Assembly: GCA_037893225.1 (NCBI GenBank)
Contig: JAZGUH010000526.1
Coordinates: 264,001-328,000 of the forward strand
Direction: 5' to 3'
Length of the DNA stretch: 64,000 bases
DNA from: Hippasteria phrygiana
Lineage: Eukaryota; Echinodermata; Asteroidea; Valvatida; Goniasteridae
Shown: positions 57,901 to 64,000 of the stretch, in pieces
Layout of the letters: each line of letters begins with the position of its first letter
How positions within the stretch are numbered: the stretch's first letter is position 1
The notes under the pieces: model-generated
Databases searched by the model: none
Told to the model about the DNA's origin: nothing
The model's input: only the letters and a program-made list of their open reading frames with translations
Translations under genes and position numbers: made by a program

Positions 57901-58339
57901 TTTAATCACCCAAGCTTGTGGTTGATAAAAGATGATACGTAAAAGCCTCCAACGAATGGCCGCCTCCGCCGGAACAGTATGGGCCAAAAACAAAAAGGTC
58001 GGATTCATTTATAGTCAGTGGTGCAGTGTTACTTGTGTTCAGGGGTGAGATTGGCTGCAAATGAAAAATCCATGAAATCTAGTGTTTGGGGGTTACGGAG
58101 GACCTCAGAGCAACGTAGGGTCCATGGTTTGTACATGTACATTGTATTTGCCTAAAGGCACCCCTTTAAAATACCCGTTTCCATTGGTCTATATCCACTT
58201 TTACAGCTAAAAACACCTTTAGGACAACACCTCAGGAATTCTAAATTCCAAAAGATATTCTTTAAAAATTCTAACAGTCAATATCCCGACAAAAAATCAG
58301 GAAAAATCCTGACAAATCTCACCCATGCTGTGTTACTTT

Positions 58340-58900
58340 CCTCACCTTCCTCGCTTTCCACCTACAGTGGCCCGGGTTCAAATTCTGCCCAGGTTTGGAT
58401 CTGGCCTGGGTTCAAATCTGCACGCGAATTATTTTTTCGTAGGCGGGTGAAGCAATTTTTTATGAATAACTCAGTGGTTGCATTGATCACTGCACAGCTA
58501 GCACTTGGGTTCTCGGCCTCTTTTTCCCCTTAAATTAAAAATATCCCAAAGATATTACCGTAAAGAAAAATGGGTAATGGTGGATTTTTAACTAGGGACC
58601 TTTTGATCCACAGCCAATCCCACTATCCACTAGACTAGTCTGTAGCACCTCGACAACAGCCGTTCTTTAAAATGATTGAATGTAACTAGTTGACTATGTT
58701 GTGACGTTCTGTTCTATTATAATGAATAAACATAACTTTCTCATCAAAACTACTGAATTATTCATGATTATTGCTTCACCCACTTACGGGGAAAAAAATG
58801 CGCAATCTGCACAAATTGGAATCCAGCCCAGGTTCAAATCCGACTCGGGTTTGAATCCGGCCCCAGTTCAAATCTATCTGGAGTCCGAATCCCTCCCAAG
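58340..58900 (+). repeat. Repeated B-box-like 'GGTTCAAATC' words
   Basis: At least six GGTTCAAAT / GGTTTGAAT words (58373-58425 and 58812-58875) separated by about 25 bp, and a diverged tRNA-like head on the minus strand at 58600-58645. Pol III-type retroposon remnants are likely. Confidence 0.45.
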
Positions 58901-58928
58901 TCAACGCGTGGATTTTTGGCTCATTTTC

Positions 58929-59090
58929 TCACCCATTGCTGACTTGCTCCGTGTTTTCAACCCCGTCCTGCTTTTCGTGAATTTTCTTGGTCTTTTTTAA
59001 CGCCGCAACCTCCTCGTCTTCCTTTTCCCTAATGTCTTCCAACTCCTTCATCGAGCCCCTCATAATTCTCACCAAGAAGACGATGATGAA
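58929..59090 (-). CDS. TLC-domain protein, last coding exon
   Basis: The acceptor is CATGTCTCGTCTTCAG. Encodes FIIVFLVRIMRGSMKELEDI and a highly charged tail, 53 residues, ending ...EQVSNG and TGA. The tail is typical of ER-resident TLC proteins but has no retrieval signal I can name. Confidence 0.75.
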   Translation of the reverse strand, partial: FIIVFLVRIMRGSMKELEDIREKEDEEVAALKKTKKIHEKQDGVENTEQVSNG

Positions 59091-62000
59091 CTGAAGACGA
59101 GACATGGAGAAGAGAATGGAATCATTACACTGTTTGTTCAAGAGCACCAGAAGCCATGCCGAGGGGGCTGACCACTAACATGATTAGATTAAGAAAAAAA
59201 AATCTGATCAGTTAGTCTGGTACCCAGATTACCAGCCAAGCTGACTGTCAAACTGGGTGATACCAAACCTATGTGAGCATCACAAACAAAGGCACAGATG
59301 GGTGTACAACACATGCACAAAATAGCTCCACACATTTATGACTGCAAAGTGTATATGATATTTTCTTCATAACTGAAATATACAAACAGAAAAGTGCAAA
59401 ATCCCTGGTCCATCAGTGTTAACCCCTTGTCTCCGGCTGTTCTTGATGGGGTGCGAGTATGCCAAGAACGGGGCCGTGCAGCCAGGCTTAAATGCAAACA
59501 ATAGGCACCACACTGAATAGAGTGGTCCTATTCATCGCACTTGGACCACATTCATCGTGTGAATGAAAGCCTTGTTTGAAAAAGCTCCATCTATTCATTA
59601 CACTCAAACTCAAGAACACTATAGTTGAAACATGAATGGATTGAGTACGTGCAGAAATGCGCCTATAGACTACAATCGGCCAGGTGGTCTTTTTCAAACC
59701 GCAGCTATGGCCGTCATCCGTATCCAAGAGGTTAATTTATTTTTAAGGTTTAACCGATGATCAGATCGGACATCGGATCGGGCCGATGTTTGGCAATATC
59801 GGCAAAACATCGGATCGGCAAAATTTGTAAGGTTTAACCGATGACGGGCCGATGTTCGGCAATGTCAATTAGCAAACTTTACACTCAATTTTATCATGCA
59901 CAAATGTCATGTTTTTTTATTAGAGCGCGAGTAAAAAACGATGTTTTATTTTTGTGTGAAAAATGAACAGTTTTATGCTGTGATGTATTATCATACCGGT
60001 GTAAATATCTCCGAGCTCCGCGTCTATGCGATCCGCGCTATCTGCACCGTATGCGTGAAAACTCAGTGCCCGAAGACAACGGAGCAGTCAGTGCATGACT
60101 GTACTGGTCTACTGAACGTCATGAACGGAGTCGGGGAACTACACTGTGAAGCCACGACGTGTTGTGGACTTTAGTTTAGCCGATCACATGTCTCTTGCAT
60201 GCACAGCATTGGCGATATGTGTGCACCGTGTAATGTTATATACAGCGTGAATACAAAAATACCCTGGAAAAAAGACCAGCATAGACGCCCTAATGGGGAA
60301 TTCCCTTCACGTGTGCCAATTTTGCTGGACTGAAGCTTGAATTGAATTGAAATCACTGCGAGTTCGGCGTCGTATTTTTACGACCGCAGATTTTTCTACG
60401 TACATGTAAATAAATGCCTGGATTAGTTTTGCCCATTGTCCTAATTTGTTCTCCATTTCAACTTCTATCCAACAACCAGCAGTGTTAAAATAAAATTTAA
60501 TAGGGTCGGTTGGTAGGCATAACATGTTAATGTTCTACCTCCATGCTAAAGGTGAGAATAATTAACGCAATACCTGTGTTAGAGGGGTCCCGAAACGAAG
60601 TACATGTACAAATTTTGAGATGCTTTGTGAGACATATGCCTGATGAATTTTATGTGATACGAGCATTGCAAAGTGGAAAATAAAATTTACGTATTGTAAA
60701 AATAATCAGCTTCCTTCCTATTTCTTTAAAACTGTAAACTTGTAAGGTTAAGCCAAAACTCTTGTGTTGTGAATAATCGACCTTTTTATTCAGAACAAAG
60801 ATAGATACATGATTGATAGCCTATTAATCAGCAAAAGCAATAAACTAAACAAAATAAATATGAAACTGCGATCACCATATCACAAACTGCACGCACAGAG
60901 TGCCGCGATACAAAAGCAGTCTATGCCGTACAACGCGCGGGCGTGCCCGGCCAACTGACAGCTCAATGCACGGTGCGTCACCGTAACACGTTGGCGACAC
61001 GTGGAATTATCCACACAGCCGTTTATCACGCACATCACTCAACCACTGGTCAACTTCTTGTCGCAATTTGTCGAAAGTTTTGATTAAAACACATCCTGAT
61101 TTTGACTATCCTTGTTGGTCCGATTCTTTGTTGGTTTTCGCCGGGATTTTATGAACAAATCTTGTCGAGTGGGCCTACGAAGTTCATTCCAGAATCTTTT
61201 AGTAATTTGTTGCCTCCAAAGCATGCGTGTCTGGCTACAGACTCTACACACGGGAATTCTTCCCTTCACGCACGCAAAATAACGATGGCGAAACCTGACT
61301 ATGAATTATGGTGTTGCATGAAAAAACACCCCCCAACAACGGACCCGCTCTGTGCAATGCGCAGGCTCAGACGGTTTTTCCCCCCATGATCGAGCCCGTA
61401 CTTATTTTGCCGCATGCGCACGTACTCCCGGCCGAACATCGACAAGATGTACACGATCTTTGAGTTACGCATAGTTTCACATGGAGGCAAGGCTACCGCT
61501 ACTGTATGGGAATTCCGGACGCCCGGTCGGCAATTCCTACTATTATGATTGGAAATCGGTATCGTAGAATTGATGTCTTCCTCTACCTAATAGCATTTTA
61601 TGGCTTTCGAAAATAGGGTGACCTGAACTGAAGGCATTTTTTTGTTTGGCCAAATTTATTACTGTGTTAAAGGGACACATTGCCTTCAAATGTCATGAAA
61701 TTTTGCTGTCATGGAAATGTTTCTTCTCTTTTATAAGAGTTGTTCATGCAAAAAAACACGTATAATGTGTTGTAATTAGTGAGTAGTGATTACAAAACAA
61801 AAATCTGACCCGCGAATCATAGACTTATTTCCAGTAGTAAATACCACCGGCAAAATAATGCGCAAAATACGCTGTAGCTGGCGCCACAGCCAGTGGCCTT
61901 GTAAACCTATCAGATGATCGCCAGGTACCATTCTCTACCTCGCGACACATATCGCCAGTGCTGTGCGCCGTGCCACAGTACATCAAAATGGATCAACAGA

Positions 62001-63738
62001 ACGTACTTCAACCAGCTGCGACTGGAAATACGACTGGTGAACACGGTCCACCATTTTGTGGAGTCAAAAATTTGGTTCTACAAAATGGCGGACCGTTATT
62101 TGTCACGAAATTAAACAAAAACCACGCAATTTGAAGGGATAGTTATGTGAATCTTTATATTCTACTTTAAAAAAAGCTTCCCAACCATTTTAGTTTTATA
62201 GCCCAAATCGCAAAATCCAAAGCAATGTGTCCCTTTAAGGGAGTCGTGGTTTGTCTTGGGTATGTCACTGTTTGTTGGGCGCCATCGGTCGATGGTCGAT
62301 CGTGCTGCGCTATCAGTCGATTCTTACGGATATCTTGGACTTTACTTACCTTTAAAAAAAAATCCTCCAGAGCCGTGAATTAGAAAGAAAATGTGTTCGA
62401 CTGGTGGCAGCGCGATCGTCCATAGCGTCACGATCTACCGATAGCGCAGCACGATTTTTTGACGGCATTGTTTATGTCGATTAAAAACATCGGATCGGAT
62501 CGGACATCGGCCGATGTTCCGAATAAAACATCGGCCATCGGATCGGCAGGCATATCCAACATCGGTTGAACCTTATTAAATTGACTATTTTATGAAAGGA
62601 AAACAGAGAAGGCTAGTCAAAGTGTCTTCCCCCTCTTTGTTCTTGACGCTATTCTCTCTCGTGGAGTGTTTATACATTACTGCACCATGGGTAGACCGTT
62701 AAGGGTTCCAAATCTTGCCCTGGTCTGGTGTTGTAGCCCCTTTGGGGGAGGCACTTCACCTGACCTACATGTACCTCTTTACACTTCTGAAATAAACAAA
62801 TCGAACAACCTGTTATGGACGAGGGTTCCGTCAGAGGGAAAGAAAAATACTCCTACTTGTCAAATGCCGCGGGGAATGGAGGATAATGGTTTTTAGAAGC
62901 CGCAATCCCGAGGCACTCTTTCTAGCACTTATAGCACGAGGCCACCTCGGGTTGTTTTGTGTGTGTACTCTACCCATATTAGAAAGATCACATCAAAAGT
63001 TGCACTCTACTCCATGCAGACAAATGGACGTCCCAATGGAAATTTAATGATTCAAGTTTTGTGAGTGGGCTTTCATAATTCTCGATTTGGTTAAAAACAG
63101 TTTTGTATCAATTTTCAATGGAGCAAAGATGTCCGTTTGCTACCTATGTAGCTGAATTGACAAACAACAGTACCCATAATCTGGTGGGTTTGAACTATTA
63201 TAATTAATTAATTTCATGAACAGGATATCCCTTCCTATACCACCCTTCCTATACCACACATGGGAAATTCCAGTTTATGCCATACACCATCAGACTTTAC
63301 GATAAGCGATCAATTTCAGAGAATTTCAGAAAATCAGCTTTTCTGAAAATATTGGGAAATTTATCTAAACTTTATCTAAACAGTTTCAGACATTCTCAGA
63401 ACATTTCATTTGCTGAAAAATGCATTGTTCTGTTTTGTACTGATTTATGTATTTATTTCTTTTTTGGGGGGTGCGGGATGGCCTAGTCTGATTTTTTGGG
63501 GATCCACAACCCCTTCCCAACCAGCCCCTCCCCTGCTAGAGGTACCCCATAGCCTGCCTCCTAACCACACCCTCCAGGACTTACCGAAAACCAATAGATG
63601 TCCATTCCAAACAACAGCCAGAGCATGATGTTGAACTCCATGCCGAAGGGTAGATGACCCTTGTAGTAGACCTTGGCCGTGGATGGCAGAATGGAGTATA
63701 GAACCTTCAGTGGGAACCAGTACATGCGCAACAGAAAC
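58929..63738 (-). CDS. TLC-domain membrane protein, 3' part only (two last coding exons)
   Basis: Minus-strand exons 63738-63585 and 59090-58929 join in phase 0 and end in TGA. The TLC (TRAM-LAG1-CLN8) fold covers ceramide synthases and the TLCD proteins that affect membrane lipid composition. The visible part is FLLRMYWFPLKVLYSILP, a loop (STAKVYYKGHLPFG), helix FNIMLWLLFGMDIYWFSFII, then VFLVRIMRG and a charged coiled tail (KELEDIREKEDEEVAALKKT...). The order 'arginine + aromatic helix, short loop, GxDIYWF helix, basic-acidic tail' is the C-terminal layout of TLCD4/TLCD1-type proteins and, more loosely, of ceramide synthases. The catalytic His region would lie upstream, outside the window, so function cannot be assigned. 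No intermediate exon is needed to keep frame, although a 4.5-kb intron full of transposons separates the two. Confidence 0.72.
59419..59735. mobile_element. TTAA-flanked MITE family 2, copy 2 (inverted)
   Basis: Element 59423-59731 between TTAA sites; ends CCCCTTGTCTCCGG and CGTATCCAAGAGG. Inverted relative to 15389-15694. Confidence 0.75.
59744..62575. mobile_element. 2.8-kb DNA element with TAAGGTTYAACCGATG ends
   Basis: Ends TAAGGTTTAACCGATGATC and (inverted) TAAGGTTCAACCGATGTTG, followed on both sides by many ATCGG/CATCGG words. No recognisable transposase; the open frames inside (for example 61084-61269 minus) match nothing I know. No clear target duplication. Interrupted by the TTAA element at 61671-62234. 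Confidence 0.65.
61667..62238. mobile_element. 564-bp TTAA element with AGGGACACATTGC ends
   Basis: Element 61671-62234, perfect ends AGGGACACATTG and CAATGTGTCCCT, flanked by TTAA. Nested inside the 2.8-kb element. piggyBac-type by target site; no coding. Confidence 0.78.
62576..63584. other. TLC gene intron, no feature recognised
   Basis: Remaining intron DNA before the penultimate TLC exon; no repeat or exon that I can support. Confidence 0.45.
63585..63738 (-). CDS. TLC-domain protein, penultimate coding exon
   Basis: The acceptor is a T15 tract ending ACCAG and the donor is TCG|GTAAGT. One leading base completes the previous codon, then 51 codons follow. Encodes two hydrophobic segments joined by a loop containing YYKGHLPFGME. 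The incoming phase shows that an upstream exon exists beyond 63738. Confidence 0.78.
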
Positions 63739-64000
63739 CTGGTAAAAAAAAAAAAAAAGAATTTTTAAATTAAAAATAAAAAACAGTTCAAAATCTGGGC
63801 CAAATTTCATGAAATCCCTTAGGCCAGATTCTGTGCCAACAGCCTACAATTCTGTCCCATGGGTCTATACAGTATAATTTCACTATAACAGACACCACTA
63901 TACTGAACATTCAGCTATACTATCATCTTTGGCCCTCAAATTGTTGGGAGCCAAGCGACCACTACAGTGAACACTTTTTGTGGATCCCATGACGTTCGTT

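Larger units (their letters stand above)
43120..58330. other. Gene-poor region between CDK4/6 and the TLC gene
   Basis: Apart from the listed foldbacks and tandem repeats, this 15 kb holds only short open frames without recognisable protein similarity, CAAGTC-rich low-complexity DNA (43230-43385) and G/C runs. Unrecognised UTRs or non-coding RNA genes cannot be excluded. Confidence 0.45.

Noticed and set aside
61084..61490. Possible captured gene inside the 2.8-kb element
   Set aside because: Several short frames on both strands but no recognisable domain or consistent splice structure; left only as a lead in the findings.

Overview
This is eukaryotic, intron-rich, AT-rich nuclear DNA from an animal. 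A single CDK4/6-type kinase (vertebrates have two), an SLC48A1/HRG1-type haem transporter, and very dense small transposons, tRNA-derived repeats, ACATGTA-type words and long G/C homopolymers suggest a marine invertebrate. An invertebrate deuterostome such as an echinoderm is my best guess, but the sequence does not prove this. Nothing looks bacterial or viral.

Three protein-coding genes can be supported, all split by introns. (1) Plus strand 1588-3928: a complete three-exon gene for a four-helix haem transporter of the HRG1/SLC48A1 family, 195 residues. (2) Minus strand 41221-20884: a complete seven-coding-exon CDK4/6 gene of 339 residues spread over 20.3 kb. All its splice phases agree and all kinase landmarks are present. 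It is convergent with the haem transporter gene. (3) Minus strand 63738-58929: the last two coding exons of a TLC-domain membrane protein whose 5' part lies beyond the right edge. Gene 2 is a cell-cycle kinase and genes 1 and 3 are membrane proteins; nothing suggests they act in one pathway.

The other roughly 95% is introns and intergenic DNA shaped by mobile elements. By region: 1-1500 holds a LINE 3' tail and a tRNA-like repeat. 3947-20000 (intergenic) holds many MITEs, tRNA-like repeats and a 620-bp palindromic element. 20017-24000 holds a hAT-type MITE with a perfect 8-bp target duplication and nested foldbacks around the last CDK4/6 exons. 27117-30434 (CDK4/6 intron 4) holds two adjacent Helitron-like elements packed with about 285-bp repeats carrying paired TGACGTCA sites. 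34573-35292 (CDK4/6 intron 1) holds a 17-bp minisatellite of about 40 units. 39290-39850 holds a CR1/L2-like LINE 3' end. 41300-58900 is a gene desert with foldbacks and a degenerate tandem repeat. 59423-62575 (intron of the TLC gene) is a nest of DNA elements.

The most noteworthy signals are: the Helitron-like pair with CRE arrays; a family of tiny elements, two of exactly 62 bp, flanked by TTAA whose ends copy the telomere word TTAGGG; a hairpin MITE family that sits 14 bp after the haem transporter stop codon and 20 bp from a CDK4/6 splice donor; and head-to-head palindromic tRNA-like repeats. All family assignments come from reading motifs by eye. No database search was run.
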